Below, piece after piece: positions 28,013 to 36,793 of a DNA stretch of 64,000 nucleotides. Origin of the DNA: an uncultured Methanoregula sp. (GTDB lineage: Archaea; Halobacteriota; Methanomicrobia; Methanomicrobiales; Methanospirillaceae); contig NZ_OY781872.1 in the NCBI RefSeq assembly GCF_963677065.1, positions 2,661,419 through 2,725,418 of the forward strand, in the 5' to 3' direction. Positions within the stretch are counted from its first letter, which is position 1; every line of letters starts with the position of its first letter. The notes under the pieces were generated by a model. That model was not told the origin of the DNA and did not search any database. It saw only the letters and a program-made list of their open reading frames with translations. The translations under genes were made by a program, and so were the position numbers.

Positions 28013-28981
28013 ATGAAGCTTCTTTTCGAGCTTTCCGGTGAGAATCCCACCCTTCCGTTTGCTGAACTCGACTGCGTGGGAACGGTTCTCGACCAGCGTC
28101 TCCAGGTCGCGGTTGCAGAATGCCCGGATCCCAAAAAAACAGAACGGCTCGCCATGACGCAGGGAGTGCTCGAATATCTCGGCGAGTGCGAACCAACGCT
28201 TCCGGCCTTTACTGAACTGCTCAAGGACTTATCGATAGAGACAACCCGGACATTTGCCGGCCGGGCCAAAAAAGTCCACGGGGGCTGCCATGAGCACAAC
28301 CCCTGCTCCCAAAAAGAGTTCGAGCGGCTCATCGGCACCATGATCGCAGGGCCGGTCTCCCTCAGGAACCCGGAGATCGAGTACCGGGCAATCCTCTCGG
28401 AAGACCGGTGTTACTTTGGAAAAGTACTCTGCTTCATCAACCGCAGCGCCTATGATGAACGCAATCCCGGGAAGCGGGACTTCTTCCACCCGGGTGTCAT
28501 GATGCCGAGGATGGCAAGGACGCTTGTGAACCTTGCCTGTGCAGGAGACGGGGATATTCTTCTCGATCCGTTCTGCGGCACCGGGGGCATCCTGATCGAG
28601 GCCGGGCTGGTCGGCGCCCGGGCGCTCGGCAGCGATTTCGATCCCCTGATGGTGGGCGGCTGCCGGCAGAACATCCGGGAGCCGGAACTCCTGCTTGCCG
28701 ATGCAACGCATCTCCCGTTCGGCAACGGTACTGTCGATTCCATTGTAACGGATCTCCCCTACGGGCAATCGGTCTGCATCAAGAAAGCCGACACCATGGA
28801 CCGGTTGTATGCCGACTCCCTGGACGAGATCAGCCGGATCCTGAAACCCGGCCGCCGGGCGGTCATCGTAACCCACAAGGACATATCCGGCCTTGCCGCG
28901 GATCACATGACCGTGCTCCAGCGCCACGACCAGCGGGTGCACAAGAGCCTCACCCGCCGGGTGCTGGTACTGGCGCATTGA
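28013..28981 (+). CDS. tRNA (guanine-N2)-methyltransferase, Trm-G10/Trm11-like
   Basis: This 322-residue S-adenosylmethionine-dependent enzyme resembles archaeal Trm-G10, which methylates the N2 of guanosine 10 in tRNA. The N-terminal part (1-130) is a divergent THUMP-like RNA-binding region. The C-terminal Rossmann domain has motif I LLDPFCGTGGILIEAG (about residue 180) and the catalytic motif TDLPYGQS (about residue 244), typical of amino-group methyltransferases. It lies 52 bases after dnaJ on the same strand. The exact target base is inferred from the family. Confidence 0.85.
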   Translation: MKLLFELSGENPTLPFAELDCVGTVLDQRLQVAVAECPDPKKTERLAMTQGVLEYLGECEPTLPAFTELLKDLSIETTRTFAGRAKKVHGGCHEHNPCSQKEFERLIGTMIAGPVSLRNPEIEYRAILSEDRCYFGKVLCFINRSAYDERNPGKRDFFHPGVMMPRMARTLVNLACAGDGDILLDPFCGTGGILIEAGLVGARALGSDFDPLMVGGCRQNIREPELLLADATHLPFGNGTVDSIVTDLPYGQSVCIKKADTMDRLYADSLDEISRILKPGRRAVIVTHKDISGLAADHMTVLQRHDQRVHKSLTRRVLVLAH

Positions 28982-29052
28982 TTTTTCACCGGTTGAACAT
29001 ACCTGGGAAGAATTCTTTATCTTGATCCCGTTCCAGATATGATCCGGTTGAT

Positions 29053-29700
29053 ATGAAACGCAGTATTCTCTCGTATTTCTTCCTCGCATGTATCCTCTGC
29101 CTGGCACTTTTTTCCATGCCGGCGCTCGCCTATTCGGCCAATGCAGTGACATTCTATGACCAGGGAAACGCCCTCTTTGCAACAAAGAATTATACTGCCG
29201 CAGCCGCAGCCTATGACAACGCGATCGCCCTTGAGCCGGGTTACTACGAGGCCTGGAATGCAAAAGCCGATGCCCTGAACAAGGCCAGGCAGTTCAATAA
29301 TGCGCTCGCCGCCTCCGACCAGGCCCTCAGCCTCAACCCGCAGTATCTCCAGGGCTGGCTCAACCGCGGGACGATCCTGTACATGCTCGGCCGGTACGAT
29401 GACGAGCAGAAAGCCTACGACCAGGCAATCGCAATCGACCCGACCAATAGCACGGCCTGGTTCTTCAAGGGCTTCTCCCTTGGCGGGATGAAGAAGTACG
29501 ACGAGGCCATTGCCGCGTTTGACAAGGTCAAGTCCATTGACCCCAATTATCCCCGCATAGATTATTACCGGGACATGGCCGTGCAGATGCGCAACCAGGA
29601 GTCGCCGTTCTCGATGCAGAACCTGTTCTACATCATAGCAGGAGCGGTCATCATCATCGGCGCAGCAGCCTGGTATCTTGCTGTCCGGAAAAAATACTGA
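29053..29700 (+). CDS. TPR-repeat membrane-anchored protein
   Basis: This 215-residue protein has an N-terminal signal peptide (cut near ALAYSA, residue 25), about four tetratricopeptide repeats and a C-terminal membrane helix with a basic end (about 191-211). The repeats are recognised by the pattern A-x-x-x-Y-D-x-A-I-A-L-E-P (for instance AYDNAIALEPGYYEAWNAKA). It probably sits on the outer face of the membrane as a scaffold for protein contacts. A strong poly-T region follows its stop. Confidence 0.85.
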   Translation: MKRSILSYFFLACILCLALFSMPALAYSANAVTFYDQGNALFATKNYTAAAAAYDNAIALEPGYYEAWNAKADALNKARQFNNALAASDQALSLNPQYLQGWLNRGTILYMLGRYDDEQKAYDQAIAIDPTNSTAWFFKGFSLGGMKKYDEAIAAFDKVKSIDPNYPRIDYYRDMAVQMRNQESPFSMQNLFYIIAGAVIIIGAAAWYLAVRKKY

Positions 29701-30433
29701 TTCTTTTTTCATGAAAAATTCCCTTGTCAAAAATAATTTTGTGGAAAATTTTTTTGGTTTTTTTCAAGTTTTTTTCAAGAAATTTTTTCCAAGAATTTTT
29801 TTGTGAAAATTATTTGGGGTAATTATCTGATGAAAATGCGTGGAGTAAAAATTATACAAACCGTACCCGGATCTTCATCGAATCCTGGCTTAAAATGCGT
29901 TTCGGGACCCCTAAAACAAGGGTCCAAAACAGGGCTTCTTTTCGATCCGGGCCTACCTACCCCAGTTTCACTTAAGAAACGCCATCCAAAAGGCTCTATT
30001 AAGGTTTTTCAATCGGCACCAAAATGCCCAGATTGGCCTGAATCGCTTTTTAATCGGGATTTCGAAAAAAGTGTACGGTAAATCGTCATTTTTTGCAACC
30101 TCCCCATAAGATCGATCCCCCGGATTGCCAATCCGGGCTCGCATCGGGCCCGGATTCGGGGGTGGCGTTTGGGGTCTTCCGGGCAGGGAATACCGACGGC
30201 AGGAGGGGGTGGAAATGCGGCTTTTCCGGGTTCTGGCAGGGTCTTGTACCGGAAAGATTCTGCCGGGATTTTTTCCGGAAATCTTTTCCGGAGTTTCCGG
30301 AATTATTTTTTGTATTTTTTGCCGGAATTTTTTCTTTTGCCGGAAAATTTTTCAGAAAATTTTTCAGAAATTATTTGCAAATGATTTCAGGAAATTTTTG
30401 TCCGGCATTTTTTAGAACGATGTGAGTCCATAC

Positions 30434-30462
30434 GCGCAAAACGCCTCGCCCGAGTTTTGCGC
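30434..30462. repeat. 9-bp perfect inverted repeat (hairpin)
   Basis: GCGCAAAAC at 30434-30442 faces GTTTTGCGC at 30454-30462 with 11 bases between. The stem is perfect. It could be part of a structured RNA or the end of a mobile element. Confidence 0.55.
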
Positions 30463-30533
30463 TACGCACTTACCTGTACTCCAACATGAACAAGGAACCT
30501 GCCCAGCGAGGACCCGACGAGGCGTCCGAGCGA

Positions 30534-30552
30534 CTCCCTGCAAAGCAGGGAG
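30534..30552. repeat. 8-bp perfect hairpin with AAA loop
   Basis: CTCCCTGC (30534-30541), AAA, GCAGGGAG (30545-30552). The tight loop and perfect stem make a stable RNA hairpin. It lies about 80 bases downstream of the stop of the minus-strand gene at 30630, but there is no T-run after it in that direction. Confidence 0.55.
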
Positions 30553-30629
30553 GGGGTGGAATCGCAATTATTATTGTGGAAGTGTTGTTCGTATTTTCTG
30601 AAATTTGCGTTCCATTTTTAAAATAAAAA

Positions 30630-31169
30630 TCACTCAATCTTCCGGACCACGACAAACGTATTGTTCTGCTGCCAGCCAAGGGTCATGCGGGAGGAGCCAA
30701 GAACCGCGCCGGTTGTTTTATCTCTCGCGGTCAGGGAGATTACCACGGGCTCCCGGGATTCTGGGGGCATGGTGTAAAACGACCAGTAGATCTTCTCACC
30801 ATCGTTTACCGCAGAGGCTCCTTTCTCTGTAACCTGATAGCCGGGTGCGCTCCAGCCCAGGAACTGCCCGAAGCTCGCGTTCCATTCATAACGGGCATCC
30901 TCAACACTGAATCCGGAGGTGTCGGGAATAAGGCCGATGCCGGGAGTTGAGGACATCATTGGGGAATACCGCTGCGGGCTCGCATTGATCAGGACCGAGG
31001 TTCCCTGTTTCTGGACACCGGTTATTGCGGGGACGGATCCGGGACCGTAATTTTTTGAGAAAAAACCCGGGTCTCCCCCGAAGACGACCACGACAAGGAT
31101 GATGATCCCGACCGTAACAATACCAAGAAACGGAAGCTTCCAGTCCATCCGGTTGTTCGTATCCTGCAT
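30630..31169 (-). CDS. Single-helix membrane protein of unknown function
   Basis: This 179-residue protein has one membrane helix near the N-terminus (about residues 12-32, IVTVGIIILVVVVFGG) and a soluble part that should face outwards. The soluble part ends in a beta-rich stretch with ISLTARDKTTGAVLGSSRMT, which reminds of archaeal flagellin/pilin-like or type IV pilin-N proteins. I do not recognise the family with certainty. It stands alone on the minus strand. Confidence 0.6.
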   Translation of the reverse strand: MQDTNNRMDWKLPFLGIVTVGIIILVVVVFGGDPGFFSKNYGPGSVPAITGVQKQGTSVLINASPQRYSPMMSSTPGIGLIPDTSGFSVEDARYEWNASFGQFLGWSAPGYQVTEKGASAVNDGEKIYWSFYTMPPESREPVVISLTARDKTTGAVLGSSRMTLGWQQNNTFVVVRKIE

Positions 31170-31376
31170 GACTCTCCTCCAGCAGGCATTCTGCCTGTTG
31201 TAAGATCGTTTGGCCAGCCATAAAAAAACCCTTTTCGTTCAACTCCCCACAAGTCAGAACAGGTCGATGGGGTGTTCTGGCGGAATGGAATGGATCAAAC
31301 AAAATGATCCTGCTGCCCTCCGAACGGGCGAACGGTGGGTTGTGCCATGCAGCTGATTAAAAGAGAACGAGACGGT

Positions 31377-31721
31377 TCACCAGGCCGATGCAGCCCGGAC
31401 CGCGTCCTCTTCCGTGGGATAGATAGCAAAGAGGGCCTTGAAACCCGAGAGCTTGAAGACATGGTCCACAAACGGGGTGAATGCGAAGAACCCGAAATGG
31501 ATCCCGGAGACTTTTGCCATCTTTGCCATGGCAAGAAAGATCCGGAGTCCTGAACTGGACACGTACGTTGTCCCGGACATGTCGCAGAGAAGCGACGAGG
31601 GTTTCTGTGCAAGATAGCTGCGGAGCTCTTTTTCAAGCGCCATGGCCGCAACATGATCTACCGATACGGGAAGAGAGACGATCAGGATCTTATCGCGGGT
31701 CCGTACATTGCATAACGCCAT
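31377..31721 (-). CDS. STAS-domain protein (anti-sigma antagonist type)
   Basis: This 114-residue protein is a single STAS domain. The hallmark is CDMSGTTYVSSSGLRIF, in which the SSSGL serine corresponds to the phosphorylation site of bacterial SpoIIAA-like antagonists. Archaea lack sigma factors, so such proteins probably act in partner switching with kinases or phosphatases of another kind. No RsbW-like kinase is adjacent. The gene is alone between two unrelated genes. Confidence 0.85.
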   Translation of the reverse strand: MALCNVRTRDKILIVSLPVSVDHVAAMALEKELRSYLAQKPSSLLCDMSGTTYVSSSGLRIFLAMAKMAKVSGIHFGFFAFTPFVDHVFKLSGFKALFAIYPTEEDAVRAASAW

Positions 31722-31954
31722 CTTTCCCTCACGCGGTTTGTTATTTCAAACGTCTCCTTCCGGCATCTTAATGGTTGAGGCGTTTTGCAGGAAGGAGAGG
31801 TAAAAATACCGGATCAGTTCCGAGCCGGGGGTATCCAACCGGAAAAGATACGTTGATGCAGGTCAAACGTCATGAAGATTGAGGGTACTGCCTGCGGGGA
31901 TTTCCAAAATCATTACCGGCTGGGGGTGCCACTCGTTCTTTTCCTGCGATCACC

Positions 31955-32509
31955 ATGTCTGCATCAACCACCATACGGACCGGGCGGCTGGAACTTATAC
32001 CTGCAACCCGGGAGATCCTGGCAAGCGACCGGGGGGACCGGGCAGGGCTTGGCCGGCTCCTGGGCGCAGCCATCCCCGCCGGCTGGCCCCCGCCCCTGCT
32101 CGAAGACGCAGTACTTGCGGAATTTATCCGGATCCAGGAGGAGGGATCGGACCCGGCCTTCTGCTGCTGGTACTGGGTTCTTGCGGGAGATGAAAATAAA
32201 AACCGGACCCTCATCGGCAGCGGGGGGACCGCATCGCTGCCGGGGTCTCCGGATACCGCTCTTATCGGGTACTCCGTGCTGGACGGGTTCCAGGGCCGGG
32301 GCTATGCAACGGAGGCAGTCCGGCATATCATACCGGTTGCTTTTTCCTGCCCGGGCATCCGGAAGATCCTTGCCACAACATACCCGCACCTCAAGGCATC
32401 CATCCGGGTTCTGGAAAAGAACGGGTTTCTCCCTGCAAAAACGAGCGGCACCGGGAGCGGGATGGAGGAGGGAACGCTCGCGTTCATCCTTGAAAAAGCG
32501 GATCTCTGA
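31955..32509 (+). CDS. GNAT-family N-acetyltransferase
   Basis: This 184-residue protein has the RimJ/RimL-type GNAT fold, which transfers an acetyl group from acetyl-CoA to an amino group. The N-terminus TIRTGRLELIPAT and the coenzyme-binding motif VLDGFQGRGYATEAVRHI (about residue 110) are clear, followed by KASIRVLEKNGF. The substrate cannot be told. The ATG at 31955 lacks a strong ribosome binding site. Confidence 0.88.
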   Translation: MSASTTIRTGRLELIPATREILASDRGDRAGLGRLLGAAIPAGWPPPLLEDAVLAEFIRIQEEGSDPAFCCWYWVLAGDENKNRTLIGSGGTASLPGSPDTALIGYSVLDGFQGRGYATEAVRHIIPVAFSCPGIRKILATTYPHLKASIRVLEKNGFLPAKTSGTGSGMEEGTLAFILEKADL

Positions 32510-32750
32510 TACGCTTCCCGTTCTGCACCATGGTTTCTGTAAAGATGAATTTTCGGGGCTGCCTGGACCGGATTATCCGGAGAACAAACTTGACCCGGAT
32601 GCACCCCTGGGATTTATCCGGGAATAATGACTGGGGACTGCAGGCAAAGGCTGACCTTCCGGAGATCTGAAAAATACAGGAAGCGCAGGCCTGCGCCAGC
32701 CCGGCCAAGGACCCGACAGGTTTATTCATCAACGAGGTGACAGGCATATC

Positions 32751-33527
32751 ATGCAGGGTTTTTCACTTCTCAGACCTGCCGGGTTCATATATGCCGTCAT
32801 CCTGATCCTCGTCCTTACGTACCTGTGGTACTCCGGACGATGGCGGCAGAAAGCCGGCTGGATCCTTCTCGTTGTTACAACAGCGCTCGGGTTTCTTATC
32901 TTCTCTCCCATGGCACCTCACCAGTTCCAGGAGCTTGTGCTGCGGGACGTGCAGGGGCTCGGCGTCTCACTCGTCATCGCCGCGATTGCACTTGCCGTCA
33001 TCCTTGTTCTCGCATTTGTCACGGGCAGGTTCTTCTGCGGGTACCTCTGCCCGATCGGGGCCCTCCAGGAAATGGTTTACCATGCACCGGTCCCGAAGAT
33101 CGTTCTTCACCATAAGTCCCTGCTGATGGTTGTTCGCGGAATCGTGTTCGTACTCTTCATCGTAATGGCATTTTTCCTCTCCATGTCCCTTCTTGCAATA
33201 TTCGGAATTAAGGATTTTTTCTCGCTCACCCTCACTGCCGGAAGCATAGTGTTCATCGTTATGCTGATCCTCTCGACATCAGTGTACCGCCCGTTCTGCA
33301 GGGTTATCTGCCCGTACGGGGCTCTCCTGTCGGTCGGTGCCGGGACGAGCCTGTTTGCACTGCAGAGGACAAAGGAATGCATCGAATGCGGAAATTGCGA
33401 AAAAATCTGCCCGGTTGATGAAGCCCGGCGCGAAGACCGGAAGGCCGAGTGTTATCTCTGCGGGCGATGCACGGATATCTGTCCTGCCAGCGGGGCAATC
33501 CGTTACAAACGCCGTAACGGCAGATAA
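32751..33527 (+). CDS. NapH-like membrane protein with two [4Fe-4S] clusters
   Basis: This 258-residue membrane protein has about five helices, the membrane Cys motif FFCGYLCPIGALQE and the second VYRPFCRVICPYGALLS. At the C-terminus lie two ferredoxin-type cluster motifs: CIECGNCEKICP and CYLCGRCTDICP. This is the architecture of NapH/NosR-type quinol- or ferredoxin-linked electron carriers. A related, larger protein is encoded at 35253-36557. The electron partner is not visible. Confidence 0.88.
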   Translation: MQGFSLLRPAGFIYAVILILVLTYLWYSGRWRQKAGWILLVVTTALGFLIFSPMAPHQFQELVLRDVQGLGVSLVIAAIALAVILVLAFVTGRFFCGYLCPIGALQEMVYHAPVPKIVLHHKSLLMVVRGIVFVLFIVMAFFLSMSLLAIFGIKDFFSLTLTAGSIVFIVMLILSTSVYRPFCRVICPYGALLSVGAGTSLFALQRTKECIECGNCEKICPVDEARREDRKAECYLCGRCTDICPASGAIRYKRRNGR

Positions 33528-33718
33528 TCCTGATCGGGGATCAACCGGGTCTCTTTTTTAGTCCTGCCGGAAACCTGATTCGATCCCTGAAGGGAAAAAT
33601 GGTGACAGGATAGCGATGAGTTGCAAGGTTGAGCTGACGGCATCTGGCAAGGAGAGCGCGGCAGGTATCCTCGCAAAACAACAAAAATGATGATTTCCCA
33701 CCACTGCCATGCAGGAGA

Positions 33719-34129
33719 TCAGAGTATCTTTTTGCCTGCATCAGCGCCGGGCTTTATCAGATACACTTCGGAGATCTTCAGGACTATTGCTGACTTCGGT
33801 ACCAGGGTTGGCCGGAGTCCTTTCATCCACGCAACATCCTGCCGGAATACCTCATCTTTTGTGTGGATGGTAACCGTTCCCTTGAGCTGGAAACCGCCTT
33901 TCTCTCCCCACCAGGACAGGGCGAGATGCGGGTTCTCCTTAAGGTTGTGGAGGCTTTTGTTGAAGAACTGGTCGGATATGAGGAGAGTCTCGTCATCCAG
34001 GAGACGGAATGCCCCGATCGGGACAACATTGGGCCTGCCATCTTTTGTTGAGGTTGCCAGGAACACAAGCCTGGTTCCTGACAGCGATTCCTTGATCTCA
34101 GCGGTCAGCCGTACCATGGGTCTGTTCAC
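33719..34129 (-). CDS. Pyridoxamine 5'-phosphate oxidase-like flavin protein
   Basis: This 136-residue protein has the split-barrel fold of the PNPOx family (VRLTAEIKESLSGTRLVFLA, then TKDGRPNVVPIGAFRLLDDE). Members of this size bind FMN or F420 and catalyse varied redox reactions. It lacks the C-terminal dimerisation region of true PdxH, so it is not likely to make vitamin B6. It is monocistronic. Confidence 0.82.
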   Translation of the reverse strand: MNRPMVRLTAEIKESLSGTRLVFLATSTKDGRPNVVPIGAFRLLDDETLLISDQFFNKSLHNLKENPHLALSWWGEKGGFQLKGTVTIHTKDEVFRQDVAWMKGLRPTLVPKSAIVLKISEVYLIKPGADAGKKIL

Positions 34130-34213
34130 CTTATTCCATTACTGGACAGGCAATGGCACTTAATGGTTTGGAGAGCCTTGTTGTCTGCGGCTTTTAAGAA
34201 GAAAAAAAAGATT

Positions 34214-34768
34214 TCAGCTGAGGCATTCCAGCTTCTTTTCAAGGACATCGAGCCCTTTCCTGACATCGTCAAGAGTCTTGCCCCCGGTAAGGATGATCTT
34301 TCCTGAGGAGAAGATCAGCACAACGATCTTCGGGTCCTTGATCCGGTACACGAGGCCGGGGAACTGTTCGGGCTCGTATTCGACATTTTCGATGCTGAGC
34401 GTGACGGCCATCTTGTTGAGATTGATGTACCGTTCGAGATTGTACGAGCAGACCATATTGGTGACTGCGACCCGGGGCTCCTTAAGGGGCTCAATTCCCG
34501 AGTCTTTCAACGATTTGATGACAATTGCAAGTCCCTTCGCGAGGGCGGCATCGTTCCGGACACCAGTTATGACGATCTTGCCTGACGAGAAGATCAGGCA
34601 TGCGATCTTGGGATCCGCAATACGGTAGACTGCGCCGGGAAACCGTTTTTTGTTGAGCTCGCAGTTCTCGACTTTCGATGAGAAATCTGTAAGATCAATG
34701 GATTCTGCAATGACACCGGATGCAACGATGTTCTCGATTTTTAAGGATTCATATTTTTTACCGGACAT
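34214..34768 (-). CDS. tbp: TATA-box binding protein
   Basis: TBP binds archaeal TATA boxes and starts assembly of the transcription complex. The 184-residue protein consists of two direct repeats of the TBP fold. The repeat phrases are FPGAVYRIADPKIACLIFSS and FPGLVYRIKDPKIVVLIFSS, each followed by GK-I-x-x-TG. I start at the ATG at 34768 (MSGKKYESLKIENIVASG); an open frame runs 95 codons farther upstream but has no family match. The tail ends in KLECLS and lacks the long acidic tail of some archaeal TBPs. Confidence 0.97.
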   Translation of the reverse strand: MSGKKYESLKIENIVASGVIAESIDLTDFSSKVENCELNKKRFPGAVYRIADPKIACLIFSSGKIVITGVRNDAALAKGLAIVIKSLKDSGIEPLKEPRVAVTNMVCSYNLERYINLNKMAVTLSIENVEYEPEQFPGLVYRIKDPKIVVLIFSSGKIILTGGKTLDDVRKGLDVLEKKLECLS

Positions 34769-35252
34769 CTTCTTTCTATGACGTTCGCCGGACCATAATA
34801 CTGATGGAGAACCTTTATGAGGGGATAGAAAGGAAGCCAGAAAAGCGCAGCTCCCGGGAATCTCCGGCCCGGGGTCTGACAGGAGTTTCAGGAGAGGGAG
34901 ATTGGCGGGAACCGGCACCCGACCCGGATCCCCCGACGGGATTTTCCACGGCCGGGTTCTTGCGCGGGGGATCGGGATCGCTGCCATGACCGGCATCTCC
35001 ACATGGAGACAGGAGAAGACAGGTCTGCGGTCGGCTTCGGGAGCATTGGGCACCGGGGGCAGACAGGTTCCCGGTCCGGGCAGCCATTGCTCTTGGCCTC
35101 CCCCGCATCCATCCCCTATTTGAAATCAGTGCATCGTTCCCGGTAATATTATCCGGTCCCGGTCAACAGATACCCCTCCGCCCATCAGCCCAATATTTAC
35201 CCTTTTTTTCTTAATCTGATTCCAGTCAAAAGGATCAAAACGCCAGGCAATT
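34769..35252. other. Long upstream region of tbp without a recognised gene
   Basis: Nearly 480 bases separate the divergent tbp and NapH-like genes. The stretch is GC-rich, with gene-like open frames on both strands that lack start signals and family features. A frame fused to tbp (34769-35053) is open but unlikely to be translated. I see no RNA gene. A T-run at 35204-35210 lies before the next gene. Confidence 0.4.
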
Positions 35253-36557
35253 ATGCAGATCACACAATCCATCAGACGTTCAATCGCTGCGGTCATACTG
35301 ACTGCAGGACTCGCGTACCCGGCCTGCGCTGCCGTCTGCCCCAAGGGAATCGGGGGATGCACATCCCCGGGGCGGTGCTTCCTCTTTGTGGATGCGGATG
35401 GCAACTCACTCTGCGATTATACCGGACGGACCGGGTCGCAGGCATCGGCCGGTTCCATCCCGGCACCGTCCGGTGCTCCCTCCCAGGCAACGGCAGTGCC
35501 GACACCGGATACGACCGCCACCCAGAGTCTCACGGCCCGGTCATCCTCCTCTTCAGTTGCTTCGGTTACACCGGGCAACACAGGAACCGCTCTCCAGGAT
35601 TCATCCACCGGAAGTCTCCTGAATTCCATCCATCTCTCAGTACCTCTTGTCGAAGTGCTCCTCTTCCTTGCATTCACCGCACTCATCTTTGCACTCATCC
35701 GGGAGGGCATTGCAGGGATCCGGATACGGGGAACGTTTCCCGCCCTCGCGCTCTCGGCTCTCTTCGGCCTCCCGCTCTCGCTTGTCACCACATCCGTCCT
35801 TGCCGGAAGCGCAGTTGCGGGCACGGTCTTTGCACTCGTGTACATGGCAATCGCACCCGTTCTTGTCGCGTACCTGTGGTACGCGGGTGCGATGAGCCGG
35901 AAGATTGTACTTCTTACATCCGCCATCAGTGCGGTTGCCGGCTTTGTCTTTGTCGCGCCCGTCATGCCCACGGAACTCGGGGGAATCGTTACGGCAGCAA
36001 CCGGCACCTCCGCCCTGACAGTGGGGATCATCATCATATGCGCAGTCATCGTACTTGCAGTCATTACCGGCAGAACCTTCTGCAGCAGCATCTGCCCGGT
36101 GGGATCCCTGCAGGAACTGGCATATGCGGTACCGTTCCGGAAGATTGTCATCGGGCGGACCCGGCTTGCTGAACTTATCCGGCTGGTCCTCTTTGCTGCA
36201 ACGGCCATTGCCGCGGTCTACCTCGTCGACCTGATGGCTTTTACCGGGTTTTACGATCTCTTCAGCCTCACGCTCACCGCGGGATTTGCAGTGGCAGCCG
36301 GTCTCCTGCTTGTCTCGATCGTGGTGTACCGGCCGGTCTGCCGGATCCTCTGCCCGTTCGGGGTCCTGTTCTCCCTCTTTTCGGAGTTCAGCTGGTTCCG
36401 GCTCCGGCGCACTCCAGCCTGTATCGGGTGCAGGCGATGCGAGAGGGCCTGCCCGGCCCGGGTTGCAGGAGACAGTGATCCAAAACGGGAATGCTATCTC
36501 TGCGGACGATGCACGGAGGCCTGCCCGGAAAAGACGGCACTCGCGTACCGCCACTGA
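35253..36557 (+). CDS. NapH-like Fe-S membrane protein with extracytoplasmic Cys-rich N-terminus
   Basis: This 434-residue protein has a signal-like N-terminus, then a short Cys-rich piece (VCPKGIGGCTSPGRCFLF, about residues 28-45) and a long Ser/Thr/Pro linker. From about residue 130 it has six or so membrane helices with FCSSICPVGSLQE and YRPVCRILCPFGVLFS, and at the end two cluster motifs, CIGCRRCERACP and CYLCGRCTEACP. The core matches the protein at 32751-33527, so both are likely electron carriers across the membrane. The Cys-rich head is an added domain. Partners are unknown. Confidence 0.85.
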   Translation: MQITQSIRRSIAAVILTAGLAYPACAAVCPKGIGGCTSPGRCFLFVDADGNSLCDYTGRTGSQASAGSIPAPSGAPSQATAVPTPDTTATQSLTARSSSSSVASVTPGNTGTALQDSSTGSLLNSIHLSVPLVEVLLFLAFTALIFALIREGIAGIRIRGTFPALALSALFGLPLSLVTTSVLAGSAVAGTVFALVYMAIAPVLVAYLWYAGAMSRKIVLLTSAISAVAGFVFVAPVMPTELGGIVTAATGTSALTVGIIIICAVIVLAVITGRTFCSSICPVGSLQELAYAVPFRKIVIGRTRLAELIRLVLFAATAIAAVYLVDLMAFTGFYDLFSLTLTAGFAVAAGLLLVSIVVYRPVCRILCPFGVLFSLFSEFSWFRLRRTPACIGCRRCERACPARVAGDSDPKRECYLCGRCTEACPEKTALAYRH

Positions 36558-36793
36558 TCCCACATTTTTTCTTTTCAGCTGCAGGATCCCTGCCAAAGCC
36601 GGTACGGATGAACGGATTCAGATTTGCTGACGAAAGTATTTCTATACCATTCGACAAAGAGACTAAAAACCAGAAAGAGAACGGGAGCAGCCGGTTGAGG
36701 ATTTCCGGAAAAGTTCCTGCGAGTTCTTCTGGCATTCCCCGAATGGCGGGAGGAGTTCCGAAAGCCTATGCAGGTACATGGGAAGGATACCGG

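Larger units (their letters stand above)
29701..30629. other. Long gene-free stretch A with T-tracts and inverted repeats
   Basis: About 930 bases without a credible gene. The first 130 bases are dense in T-runs with TTTTTCAAG phrases. The 9-mer AATCCGGGC at 30130-30138 faces GCCCGGATT at 30148-30156. A zone rich in CCGGAA and T-runs follows (30240-30420), and then two hairpins. The same pieces recur in the gene-free stretch at 46120-47084, for example GAAAATTATTTGGGG at 29805-29819 against GAAAATAATTTGGGG at 46848-46862. Open frames here are short and low in complexity. Confidence 0.6.

Noticed and set aside
29720..30420. Possible CRISPR array or tandem repeat from the recurring T-tract and CCGGAA phrases
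   Set aside because: There is no constant repeat length and no constant spacer; the phrases are irregular.
30093..30425. Open frames with Phe-rich products in stretch A
   Set aside because: They follow from T-runs in the DNA; their composition is not protein-like and there is no start signal.
34769..35053. N-terminal 95-residue extension of TBP
   Set aside because: Low-complexity Pro/Arg-rich text without TBP similarity; archaeal TBPs start near the ATG at 34768.
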